64,000 nt of DNA, from contig NZ_NSJZ01000001.1 of the NCBI RefSeq assembly GCF_002287065.1, forward strand, positions 434,001 to 498,000, in the 5' to 3' direction. Under the pieces are notes generated by a model that searched no databases, was not told the DNA's origin, and worked only from the letters and a program-made list of their open reading frames with translations. Origin of the DNA: Paracoccus salipaludis (GTDB lineage Bacteria > Pseudomonadota > Alphaproteobacteria > Rhodobacterales > Rhodobacteraceae). The translations under genes and the position numbers were made by a program. Positions 34,977 to 42,150 of this stretch are shown here, one piece after another; the first letter of the stretch is position 1, and every line of letters starts with the position of its first letter.

Positions 34977-35204
34977 ATCCGTGACCCCGTCCCGGTATGA
35001 CCCCACAGGGGCACCACCTGCTTGGTCTACAGAGAAAGCACCCGCTGCCGCTTGTCTGTCCCGGCTGACCTTCCCAGGCGTCATCCCGCCCCGGCACCCG
35101 TATATCTCCCACAACGCAGGTCATCCGCCCCGCGCCGCTGCGCGGCTGTCGGCGACCGACCGTCCGGCCTGACCCGGTCCAGCTCGCCCCACGCGCAGGT
35201 GAAA

Positions 35205-35241
35205 ATTTACACCTTGAAGGTCCGGCCTCAAAGGTGTAAAT
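35205..35241. promoter_or_regulatory. Inverted repeat, operator candidate
   Basis: ATTTACACCTT and AAGGTGTAAAT form a perfect 11-base inverted repeat with a 15-base spacer, extended imperfectly toward the centre. It ends 29 bases before the ATG of the next gene, so it may be an autoregulatory operator. Confidence 0.6.
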
Positions 35242-35270
35242 GTAAACCTAACATATCATAGGAGAACCAC

Positions 35271-35708
35271 ATGACCCGCCCGCCCAAGCAGTCCACCTTT
35301 TCAGTCCCCGTGGAGATGGGGGAGCGTCTTCGCCAGATCGCCGCCGCCAAGCAGTGCGACAGCGTCTTTGACCTGCTGTCTGCCTACGTCCGCGAGGAGA
35401 TCGAGGCGGGCACCATCCCGCGCGGCATCCCCGGCATCACGGTCAGCGCGGACGGCGAGGAGGTCCGCATCAGCGCCAACGAGTTCACGCTTGCCGTCCA
35501 GCGCCAGCTTGCCAGCCGCTTTGCCGAGACCCTGCGCGCGGTCGCTAGGAAGGACGCGGGCGCGGCCGTGCCGGGGGTGGAGATCAAGCGCACCGGCCGG
35601 GCTGGCCTGAAGATCGTTCGCTCCGAGAACGGTTCGTTCCTCGGCTTGAGCGATGCCACCGCTGCCGAGTTGGCTGGCCTGATCGAAGAGAAAGCTGCCA
35701 CCGCCTGA
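35271..35708 (+). CDS. Hypothetical element protein, possible DNA-binding
   Basis: The 145-residue protein has an N-terminus (KQSTFSVPVEMGERLRQIAA) that could be a ribbon-helix-helix type DNA-binding segment: a short beta strand and then helices. The rest is helical with a basic patch (GVEIKRTGRAGLKIV). A good AGGAGA ribosome-binding site precedes the ATG. The inverted repeat just upstream is compatible with autoregulation. No family was recognised; regulator is an inference. Confidence 0.6.
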   Translation: MTRPPKQSTFSVPVEMGERLRQIAAAKQCDSVFDLLSAYVREEIEAGTIPRGIPGITVSADGEEVRISANEFTLAVQRQLASRFAETLRAVARKDAGAAVPGVEIKRTGRAGLKIVRSENGSFLGLSDATAAELAGLIEEKAATA

Positions 35709-35717
35709 AACGAGAAT

Positions 35718-35748
35718 GGGCCGGAAGCGCGCCAACGCTTTCCGGCCC
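35718..35748 (+). terminator. Hairpin after the 145-residue gene
   Basis: GGGCCGGAAGCG and CGCTTTCCGGCCC pair over 12 bases with one bulged base. No T-run follows, so termination would be weak or factor-assisted. Confidence 0.5.
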
Positions 35749-35780
35749 GAATGTCATTGCCAAGGCCCGGACACCATATC

Positions 35781-36200
35781 ATGACCACCACCCCCCTTCA
35801 ATCCGCCGGAACACAGAAACCCCTGTTTTCGCCCGGTTGTTTCGGCTCGGCTTTGGGCTTCAAGGAGGACGAGACCTGCGGCACCTGCGACTTCCGCGAC
35901 CAGTGCCGCCCGGTCCATCTGATCGCCAAAATGGAGTTTGCTGTCTGGGAAGAGGAAAACTGGTTCAAGTTCCACAAGGGGCGCGATGCCACGCGGAAAC
36001 GTAAAGAGCGCGCATCGGAGAACGGTGGCGCGGTTGTTTCCATGACACGCGCCGTATCTCGACCCGACCTGTCCGGCATGACCGCCGAGGAAAAGGCGGC
36101 ACACAAGAAGGAACAGACGCGGCTTCGAGTTGCGCGCCATCGTGCCGAGAAAGCAAAGCAGAAAGAAATGGAGAGAGACCCGCTGCTCGCGATGCTCTGA
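35781..36200 (+). CDS. Hypothetical Cys-rich element protein
   Basis: The 139-residue product has a four-Cys cluster near residues 20-45 (CFGSALGF, then CGTCDFRDQC) that could bind zinc or an iron-sulphur cluster. A long charged helix rich in Lys, Arg and Glu forms the C-terminal half (from about residue 95). No strong ribosome-binding site is visible before the ATG at 35781, and an in-frame start at 35751 is possible. I do not recognise a family. Confidence 0.55.
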   Translation: MTTTPLQSAGTQKPLFSPGCFGSALGFKEDETCGTCDFRDQCRPVHLIAKMEFAVWEEENWFKFHKGRDATRKRKERASENGGAVVSMTRAVSRPDLSGMTAEEKAAHKKEQTRLRVARHRAEKAKQKEMERDPLLAML

Positions 36201-36514
36201 CCTTGTCGAGAGTCAACCTGATTCACATATCCATTCACACCGAAGTGCCAGAAGCATCAGGTTGGGGAAAGACGGCGAGTGCCCCGGTTTGGTCACCGAC
36301 GAATAACCCCGTCAGAGCGCAGAAACCGACCCCGTCCTTTCTGGTCGACCTCGTGGCGTTCATAAAAGGCCCGGCGAGTAATTGCCGGGCCTTTCTATTT
36401 CCCGAAAGTAAGTATGCACTTAGTAAGTCCGCATTAAACCCTAGTAGCGCTTTTTCTGTTGCGGGCTGATTCGCGTCATGCGATTCAGCGGCATTGCAAA
36501 AACGAGGGAACTAA
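36201..36514. other. Intergenic region with terminator
   Basis: No gene is supported in these 314 bases. They contain a strong terminator at 36365-36400 and an AAGTAAGTAT sequence at 36406-36415 that also occurs in the 34.9-kb repeat region. Confidence 0.6.
36365..36400 (+). terminator. Rho-independent terminator
   Basis: A perfect 11-base stem (AAAGGCCCGGC / GCCGGGCCTTT) with an eight-base loop, followed by CTATTT. It should end the transcript of the 35.2-36.2-kb genes. Confidence 0.85.
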
Positions 36515-36688
36515 ATGACGGCCTTTCTGAACGATGCCGAATGGCGCGACCTGATTGCCACGGCGGTGAAAGCCGCACAGGACGACGCCGACCCCGACAC
36601 CGAGGTCGCGATGACCCTGTCACCGTTCGTTTGCCCGGAGAGTGCCCGCGAGGACATCGACGCCCAGTCGGTGTTGTCAGCTTCTTGA
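36515..36688 (+). CDS. Small hypothetical protein (57 residues)
   Basis: ATG at 36515 follows a GAGGGA ribosome-binding site by five bases. The peptide begins MTAFLNDAEWRDLIATAV and is acidic, with no membrane segment. Third codon positions are GC-rich, like the other phage genes, which supports coding. It is too short to assign and may be the truncated N-terminus of a longer protein, since the frame ends soon after a change in base composition at about 36680. Confidence 0.5.
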   Translation: MTAFLNDAEWRDLIATAVKAAQDDADPDTEVAMTLSPFVCPESAREDIDAQSVLSAS

Positions 36689-36731
36689 AACAAAAATACC
36701 CACAGCGCCGGCCCTGGGTAATATTGCTAAA

Positions 36732-37415
36732 ATGACGCAAGGTCACGCACACAGGAAATTGACACCCTGCTACTGCGCAGGTCCGCAAGTCAAATCAGGT
36801 TTGGTCGCCAAGATTCGCCTTGTGGATAACATCAACAGCGCCGAGGCGCAACACAAGGACATAGCCTATAGGGCAATTAACCCTGCACTCCGCAAACTGA
36901 TCGCCGCGCAGCAGGCAGTTTACAGCCCGCTGCTGTCCGAAGCTGACTTGTTCAACAAGTTCCTTTCGGAGCCGATCCTCGGCCCCCGTCGCCGCAAGTA
37001 TGCCACGGTTGAAGCCTACTACCAGGACTGGGCACCCCAGGACTTCGGCGACATCGACCTCGACGACCTGCACGAAAAGGTCTGGGAGATTGTGACGGGC
37101 TCGGGCGACGACGCAGAGCTGCCGCCGGTCGAAGACATGGCCGCTGCCTTCCGGCGGATGGCTGAAGTGCTCGACCGCATCAACGAGGACTTCGAGGCAT
37201 ACCGCGCGGCGGCAACGGACTTCACTATCTCAACCGGGATGGAGACAGGCGACGAGGCAGCCGACTACGCAGCTTATGAGGCTTTCGAGAAGGCGCGCAG
37301 CGAAGGCGAACCGTGCTACGCTGTTCCGCCGACCGAGGCAGAGCTTGCAATAGCCGAACTGGAAAGGATTGTCGGTAAGATGAAAGCTGCCAGCGAGGGG
37401 AGCGCCAGGGCATGA
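36732..37415 (+). CDS. Hypothetical acidic element protein
   Basis: A 227-residue acidic, helical protein from the ATG at 36732; the true start is uncertain, because the frame is open back to 36642 and its first 35 residues look non-coding. The region from KIRLVDNINSAEAQHKDIAY onward looks like real coding sequence. No family is recognised. It overlaps the next gene as ATGA, so the two form an operon. Confidence 0.5.
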   Translation: MTQGHAHRKLTPCYCAGPQVKSGLVAKIRLVDNINSAEAQHKDIAYRAINPALRKLIAAQQAVYSPLLSEADLFNKFLSEPILGPRRRKYATVEAYYQDWAPQDFGDIDLDDLHEKVWEIVTGSGDDAELPPVEDMAAAFRRMAEVLDRINEDFEAYRAAATDFTISTGMETGDEAADYAAYEAFEKARSEGEPCYAVPPTEAELAIAELERIVGKMKAASEGSARA

Positions 37416-37672
37416 CCATCACCGCCCGCGAAGCCTTCATCGACGCGCTGAACTCGCAGCGCGCCTTCCCCAGCGACCACAAGGAACCCGAACTGCACCG
37501 CCTCTGTGGTGCGGTCTGGAACGATGCAGGGGAGATGCCGCTGGATGAGCGCTGGGTTGTCCGCGACTTGATTCCGGGTTGGGTCGACGCGGACGAGTGG
37601 GAACTCAAGGGCCGGACCTACTCCGGTGCCGCCCGCCTGATCCGGCCGACATTGAAGGATGGGGCTGTCTGA
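37412..37672 (+). CDS. Hypothetical element protein
   Basis: The 86-residue product begins MTITAREAFIDAL and contains several Trp (VWNDAG, DERWVVRDLIPGW), with no signal or membrane segment. The ATG overlaps the preceding stop. GC-rich codon use matches the phage genes. Not recognised. Confidence 0.5.
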   Translation: MTITAREAFIDALNSQRAFPSDHKEPELHRLCGAVWNDAGEMPLDERWVVRDLIPGWVDADEWELKGRTYSGAARLIRPTLKDGAV

Positions 37673-37838
37673 ACCTCGAGCACCGGGACTTAACGTAGCC
37701 GTTTTGTCGCACGTGGCTCAGCGTTCCCAATGGACCTTAGCTGAGCATCGTCATTGACATATTCTACCGCGCCCAACGACAGTAGGCCCGATAGTTCATC
37801 TCGCCGTCGCTCACGCAGGCCACACCCAAGGTTACGTC

Positions 37839-38900
37839 ATAGATTTCGCTGATAAAGTCAAAGAACTCGCAAAAAGATCGCATATTGCTGCACAGCACGC
37901 CTTAACCGAAGAGGCTACAAAGACATCGGTCGTTCTGCCTCTGCTGCAGGCCCTCGGGTTCGATCCTTTTAACCTTTCGGAGGTAACACCGGAGTTTATC
38001 GCGGATGTTGGCATCAAGAAGGGTGAAAAAATCGATTTTGCACTTAAGATTGATGGCAAGATACAGGTCTTAGTAGAAATAAAGCCTATTAGCCAATCTT
38101 TAGGCAGCTCCCAATATTCACAGCTCTACCGATATTTTGGTGTTACAGAGACTAGGCTTGCAATGCTTACGAATGGGAGAGATATCTGATTCTTCTCCGA
38201 TATTGATGCGCCCAACAAGATGGACAAAAAGCCTTTCTTTTCTTTTGACCTTCAGGCGTATAATACAAATCAACTAAGTGAGCTTGCAAGATTTCAAAAG
38301 GACGTTTTTGACATCGGTTCAATTCTTGAGGCTGCATCCAACCTCAAATATGTCGAGTCCGCCGCAGCGTTTCTAAAAGAGCAACTTGAAAAGCCGAATG
38401 ATGACTTCGTAAGGTTGATTGGTAGATCTATTTACGAAGGCAGCCTAACGAAGAACGTTCTGGAGCAACTGCGCCCTGCAGTGCAGGCTGCGTTGGACGA
38501 GGTGGTTCGGGATAGGATTCAGGACAAGCTGAGCATCTCGCTGCCGTCAAAGCCAAGCTCCGACACCAGGGAACCGCCGGCTGCGCCTGTGGAAGCTTCA
38601 ACAGATGAAGTGGTTACTACTGATAACGAGCTTCAAGCGTTTATGATAGTTCGCGCAATAGGCGCGAGTGTCATGCCGGTTGAGCGGATTACTATGCGCG
38701 ACTCGAGGTCCTATTGCGCGATATTTGCTGATAACAAGAATAATAGGCCGATTTGCAGACTCTACTTCAATGCTAAGAGCGTTAGGAGAATTGGTGTTTT
38801 TAGCCCAGATAAATCTGAAAGCCGCTATGAAATCGATGACCTTGCAGATATTTACAAGTATTCTGACGAGATTAAATCAGTTGTAAAAGCCTACGCGTAA
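37839..38900 (+). pseudogene. HsdR_N-type (type I restriction R N-domain-like) protein, interrupted
   Basis: A reading frame of about 354 codons matches the stand-alone proteins with a type I restriction enzyme R-subunit N-terminal domain. Part one includes IDFADKVKEL, EEATKTSVVLPLLQALGFD, TPEFIADVGIKKGEKIDFAL and the PD-(D/E)xK-like core EIKPISQ, then SQLYRYFGVTETRLAMLTNG. A single in-frame TGA at 38187-38189 stops it, directly before FFSDIDAPNKMDKKPFF. The rest (to NRPICRLYFNAK and SDEIKSVVKAYA) is intact. No ATG, GTG or TTG start is visible at the 5' end. AT-rich. The C-terminal 226 residues from ATG 38220 are open. Confidence 0.8.
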
Positions 38901-38924
38901 GCTCTAATTCCTGAAATGGATAGG

Positions 38925-38952
38925 GCCTCGGCGCACCAGCGACCGGGGCTTT
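38925..38952 (+). terminator. Terminator after the interrupted gene
   Basis: GCCTCGG and CCGGGGC pair over seven bases (one G-T) with an 11-base loop, followed by TTTCTC. A moderate intrinsic terminator for the HsdR_N-type locus. Confidence 0.55.
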
Positions 38953-39035
38953 CTCATGTCTGGTTGCCAGATCCTCGATGTTCCCATTATGTTCAGAACG
39001 ATACTAACCTATGTGATTCCTTGTAAGTTCTCGAC

Positions 39036-39248
39036 ATGGCCCAATGGACACGGAAGCGCGCAGAACCTAGAGACCGCTGGATCGTCCTGCGCGATCACCA
39101 GCCAGTCGGCGTAATCTACCGAACACAAGGCGGACGATGGGCCTGGCGCTGCGACGTGACCGACCAGGAGGGCGAGACCTACACCGACGACCTCGCCCTC
39201 GACGTGATCCGCGCCCTGACCGTCCTGGAGCTGGAAAGGCTCAAGTGA
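39036..39248 (+). CDS. Hypothetical element protein near attR
   Basis: The 70-residue product (MAQWTRKRAEPRDRWIVLR, then GGRWAWRCDVTDQEGET) is compact and has no membrane segment. GC-rich codon use resembles the structural genes. It is the last gene before the right-end repeats and attR. Not recognised; an excisionase-like role is conceivable from location alone but has no motif support. Confidence 0.5.
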   Translation: MAQWTRKRAEPRDRWIVLRDHQPVGVIYRTQGGRWAWRCDVTDQEGETYTDDLALDVIRALTVLELERLK

Positions 39249-39260
39249 CGCGGCGTCAGA

Positions 39261-39293
39261 GGTGCCAGAATCAGGGTCAGAATCGGTGCCAGA
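39261..39293 (+). repeat. Integrase arm-type site candidates, right end
   Basis: GGTGCCAGA occurs at 39261-39269 and 39285-39293, in the same orientation as the two copies next to attL, 24 bases apart. Confidence 0.65.
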
Positions 39294-39333
39294 TCCTCTA
39301 ATAACTAGTTGATTTCATTTAGATAACCGACTT

Positions 39334-39357
39334 TTCAATCCTCTCTCGCAGCACCAT
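39334..39357 (+). other. attR of the integrated element
   Basis: A perfect 24-base copy of the tRNA-Thr 3' end. It lacks the rest of the tRNA and so is not a second tRNA gene. Core chromosome resumes to the right with the CHAD-domain gene. Confidence 0.93.
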
Positions 39358-39444
39358 CTTTCCCTTCCGATGTTTCCCTTCCAACGCTCGCGTCTGGAAC
39401 CCTGCGTTGCGCCACAGGTTCACCCCGTTCAAGGGGATGATGAC

Positions 39445-40263
39445 ATGGCGCGGCACGGCAAGGACAGCAACATTCCCAGCGCGGCCCGACTGCTGGAGGA
39501 TGTCCTGCGCACGCAGGCAGGCGCCTTCGACAAGAGCCTGGGCGCGCTGACCAGCGACTATGACCCCGAGCGCCTGCACAAGGCGCGGGTTGCGCTGCGG
39601 CGGCTGCGCTCGGCCCTGCAGGGGTTTGCGCCCATCCTGGACAAGGACGAGGCGCGCAAGCTGTCCCGGCAGGCCCGCGATCTTTTCCGCATCCTCGGTC
39701 CGCTGCGCGAAGCAGACGTGGCGGTCGAGTCCTTCGCCACCGAAGCCGATCGCGAGTTGCTTGCGGCCAGGGCTCTCGCGCTTCGGGGCGAAACCCGTGA
39801 CCGGCTTCAGGCGGCCGGCGTCGATGCCTTCGCGGCGCGGGTCGAATCCGGCCTGCGCGACGGACGCCTGCTGGGGAAGGGGCCGCCGGCCCGGCGACTG
39901 GCCCTGTCCGGCGCGCCATTGCTGGGCGCCCTTGCCCTGCAGGAGGTCTGGACCCGCGTGCTGGCCTATGGCGACTCGATCGCCGCGCTTCAGGAAGAGC
40001 CCCGGCACGACTTCCGCAAGGACATGAAGACGCTGCGCTACCTGACCGAGTTCTTCCTGCCCGTGATGGCCGGGCGCAAGCCCGCCAAGTTCATCAAGCG
40101 CCTCGAGAAGCTGCAGGAAGACCTTGGCGAGCTGAACGACATCGCCGTCCATACCCGGGGCGGGTCGCTCGAGGGGGATCTCCAGCGCCGGGCCGACCGG
40201 GCGACCAAGGCGGCCGAGACGCATTGGGCGAAGCTGCGCAAGGCCGGGCCCTGGTGGGGCTGA
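39445..40263 (+). CDS. CHAD domain-containing protein
   Basis: The 272-residue protein is a helical CHAD domain, a family that binds inorganic polyphosphate through conserved basic helices. The conserved HxxxR-type helices are visible: ERLHKARVALRRLRSAL near residue 42 and RHDFRKDMKTLRYLTEFF near residue 190. The ATG at 39445 was preferred because the longer frame starts inside attR. It stands alone, beside the integration site. Confidence 0.88.
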   Translation: MARHGKDSNIPSAARLLEDVLRTQAGAFDKSLGALTSDYDPERLHKARVALRRLRSALQGFAPILDKDEARKLSRQARDLFRILGPLREADVAVESFATEADRELLAARALALRGETRDRLQAAGVDAFAARVESGLRDGRLLGKGPPARRLALSGAPLLGALALQEVWTRVLAYGDSIAALQEEPRHDFRKDMKTLRYLTEFFLPVMAGRKPAKFIKRLEKLQEDLGELNDIAVHTRGGSLEGDLQRRADRATKAAETHWAKLRKAGPWWG

Positions 40264-40308
40264 GCCCGCCACCTTGCTTCGCGTACGCTTCGGGACCACA
40301 TCGGGCGC

Positions 40309-40701
40309 ATGAGCATCCCGCCCCGTTTCGACGTCACCGCCGACCAGATTTCCCGGGTCGTCCAGACCTTCTATGCCGCCGTCCGCCGGCACGAGGTGCT
40401 GGGACCGATCTTTGCCGGCCATGTCACCGACTGGCCCACGCATGAGGAACGCATCGCCTCATTCTGGCGCAACGCGATCCTTTACGAGCGGGGCTATGAC
40501 GGCAATCCGATGCAGGTCCACAGAAGGGCGGGCGACGTGAAGCCCGCGCATTTCGACGACTGGCTGATGCTGTTCGACGCGACGCTGATCCGGGTGCTGC
40601 CGCGCGACACGGCGGTCGCCTGGTCGGCGCTGGCCCACCGGATCGGGGCAGGGCTGCGGATGGGCGTCCGCGACACGGGCGGTCCGCCGATCCTGCGCTA
40701 G
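40309..40701 (+). CDS. Group III truncated haemoglobin
   Basis: The 130-residue globin has the group III pattern: RVVQTFYAAVRRHEVLGPIF, HEERIASFWRNAIL and HRRAGDVKPAHFDDWLMLF, in which His in KPAHFDDW is the likely proximal haem ligand. Members are implicated in oxygen or nitric oxide chemistry, but the substrate is not predictable. The stop codon overlaps the end of the convergent P450 gene by four bases. Confidence 0.88.
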   Translation: MSIPPRFDVTADQISRVVQTFYAAVRRHEVLGPIFAGHVTDWPTHEERIASFWRNAILYERGYDGNPMQVHRRAGDVKPAHFDDWLMLFDATLIRVLPRDTAVAWSALAHRIGAGLRMGVRDTGGPPILR

Positions 40702-42053
40702 CGCCGCGTGATCCGCAGCCGGATGCCGTCGCGACCCCGCACGGTCAGGCGGGCGACGGGCACGGGGTCCACGGTCCCCCGTGAAAGCCGCAGCTCGCGG
40801 CAGATCACGGCCAGCATCAGCGGCCCCTCGATCATGGCGAAACCTGCGCCGGGGCAGACGCGCTGGCCGGCGCTGAAGGGGATGTAGGCGGCACGCGCGC
40901 AGGCGCGGCCGTTCTCGGTGTCCCAGCGCGCGGGGTCGAAGGTGTCGGGATCGTCCCACAGCCGCTCATGCCGGTGCAGGTGCCAGGGGGACAGGACGAC
41001 CTGCGTGCCGCGCGGCAGATCGCGGTCGCGCAGGCATTCGGGCTGCACAGTTTCGCGCACCATCATGGGGACGGGCGGGTAAAGCCGCATCGTTTCGCGG
41101 AAGACGGCGCGGGCGGTCTTCAGCCGCGACACGGCGGACAGGTCGGGCCTGTCCCCCCGCAGCACCTCGGCGGCCTCGGCCGCCACGCGGTCCTGCCACT
41201 CGGGCGCAGCGGCCAGCAGCCACAGCGCCCAGGCGAGCGCGCTGGCCGAGGTCTCGTGCCCGGCCAGGAAGAAGATCGCCACCTGGTCCACCATCTCGTC
41301 GGGGGTGAAGCCCCGGCCCGTCTGCGGGTCGGGCGTGGTCATGATCTTGGTGGCAAGGTCGTCGGGCGCCCGGCATTCCGCGATCTCGGCCGCACGGGCA
41401 TCGACCATCCGGGTAATGAGGCCCCGGATGGTGGCGGCCGTGCGCCGGGTCCCCCGCCCGTGCCAGCGCGGCACCCATGCGGGCAGCGGCACCAGCGCGG
41501 CAAGGTTCACGATGGGCTGGGCATCCTGGTGCGCGCGGAAGGCCGCGAAGACCCCGGCCGCCGTTTGGTGCTCGATGGGGACGGAAAACAGCGTGCGGAA
41601 GATCACGTCGGCGGCGGCATGGCTGGTTTCCGGCTCGACGTCGATCTCGGTTCCCGCATGGGCGGCGAGGCGCCGGGTCGCGGAAACCGAGGCGTCCCAC
41701 ATGGCGGGCAGGGTCTGGCCGAGGCGCCCGCCCTCGAAGGCGGGGTCGATGATGCGGCGCTGCCGTTCCCACAGCGAGCCGTTGGTGACGAAGACCGACT
41801 GGCCCAGCAGCGGGGCAAGTCCCTCGCGCAGGCGGTTGGACTTGGGAAAGTCGCGCGGCCGGGCCTGCAGGACCAGCCGGACCAGCGCCGGGTCGTTGCA
41901 GACCACGCTGCGCAGCAGGGGGCTGCGGAACTCGGCCATCCAGGCGCGGTAAAGCCGCGCGGGCAGGGCCGACAGCAGGTCGCGCCGAAAGCGCAGGGCA
42001 TAGCGCAGGACGCCCCCGCGCCCCTCGGTCGTGGGCGGCTTGGGCGGGATCAT
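40698..42053 (-). CDS. Cytochrome P450
   Basis: The 451-residue haem monooxygenase has the I-helix oxygen-binding motif AGHETSAS, the ExxR motif in FRETMR and the haem-ligand loop FSAGQRVCPGAG, with the thiolate Cys at about residue 400. No membrane anchor is present, so it should be soluble and use separate redox partners, which are not nearby. The start at 42053 (MIPPKPPTTEG) was chosen because the longer frame runs through an intergenic repeat and the next gene. Substrate unknown. Confidence 0.93.
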   Translation of the reverse strand: MIPPKPPTTEGRGGVLRYALRFRRDLLSALPARLYRAWMAEFRSPLLRSVVCNDPALVRLVLQARPRDFPKSNRLREGLAPLLGQSVFVTNGSLWERQRRIIDPAFEGGRLGQTLPAMWDASVSATRRLAAHAGTEIDVEPETSHAAADVIFRTLFSVPIEHQTAAGVFAAFRAHQDAQPIVNLAALVPLPAWVPRWHGRGTRRTAATIRGLITRMVDARAAEIAECRAPDDLATKIMTTPDPQTGRGFTPDEMVDQVAIFFLAGHETSASALAWALWLLAAAPEWQDRVAAEAAEVLRGDRPDLSAVSRLKTARAVFRETMRLYPPVPMMVRETVQPECLRDRDLPRGTQVVLSPWHLHRHERLWDDPDTFDPARWDTENGRACARAAYIPFSAGQRVCPGAGFAMIEGPLMLAVICRELRLSRGTVDPVPVARLTVRGRDGIRLRITRR

Positions 42054-42077
42054 CGCTCGGTCCCCGGGCCAGAGGAA

Positions 42078-42133
42078 CTTCTTCCTGAAGAAATACCCCA
42101 CGGGGGCGCGGGGGTGTGAAACCCCCGCCTTCG
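42078..42133. repeat. Dispersed intergenic repeat, copy 2
   Basis: CTTCTTCCTGAAGAAATACC followed by a G/C dyad (GGGGGCGCGGGGG, ACCCCCGCC), related to 18739-18801 and 43430-43484. It fills the gap between the P450 gene and the hydrolase-like gene. Confidence 0.55.
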
Positions 42134-42150
42134 GCTGCGCGGCGCTTGGG

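Larger units (their letters stand above)
34565..35270. other. Long intergenic region with inverted repeats
   Basis: No convincing gene lies in these 706 bases. The left half is GC-rich. The right half holds a 16-base perfect inverted repeat (34883-34898 and 34961-34976) flanking an AT-rich core with a palindrome and AAGTAA repeats, then a further inverted repeat just before the next gene. It may be a regulatory or replication-origin region. Confidence 0.6.
20965..39357. mobile_element. Integrated phage-like element (18.4 kb) in tRNA-Thr
   Basis: A tyrosine integrase gene sits beside attL, the element is bounded by 24-base perfect repeats, and the genes inside are phage head, packaging and partial tail genes. 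The order is integrase, portal, tail-chaperone-like, protease-capsid, chaperone-like, HNH, cargo, connector, gp10-like, DUF3168, adaptor, cargo, TerS, TerL, tape measure, accessory genes, broken HsdR_N gene. Structural frames are intact and many overlap as ATGA. No tail tube, baseplate, fibre, lysis, replication or clear repressor gene was found. It could be a rearranged prophage remnant or a satellite that forms its own capsid. Confidence 0.93.

Noticed and set aside
37832..38059. 75-codon minus-strand frame
   Set aside because: Lies antisense to sequence that matches the HsdR_N family on the plus strand.
39334..39357. Second tRNA-Thr gene or tRNA fragment
   Set aside because: Only the last 24 bases are present, with no D or anticodon arm; it is the attR core.
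20965..39357. Classic gene transfer agent cluster
   Set aside because: Some genes resemble GTA relatives, but the integrase, att sites and different gene order argue for an integrative phage-like element.
39319..40443. Open frame of 374 codons antisense to the CHAD gene and across attR
   Set aside because: Shadow of the CHAD reading frame; the sequence is low-complexity and crosses the attachment site.
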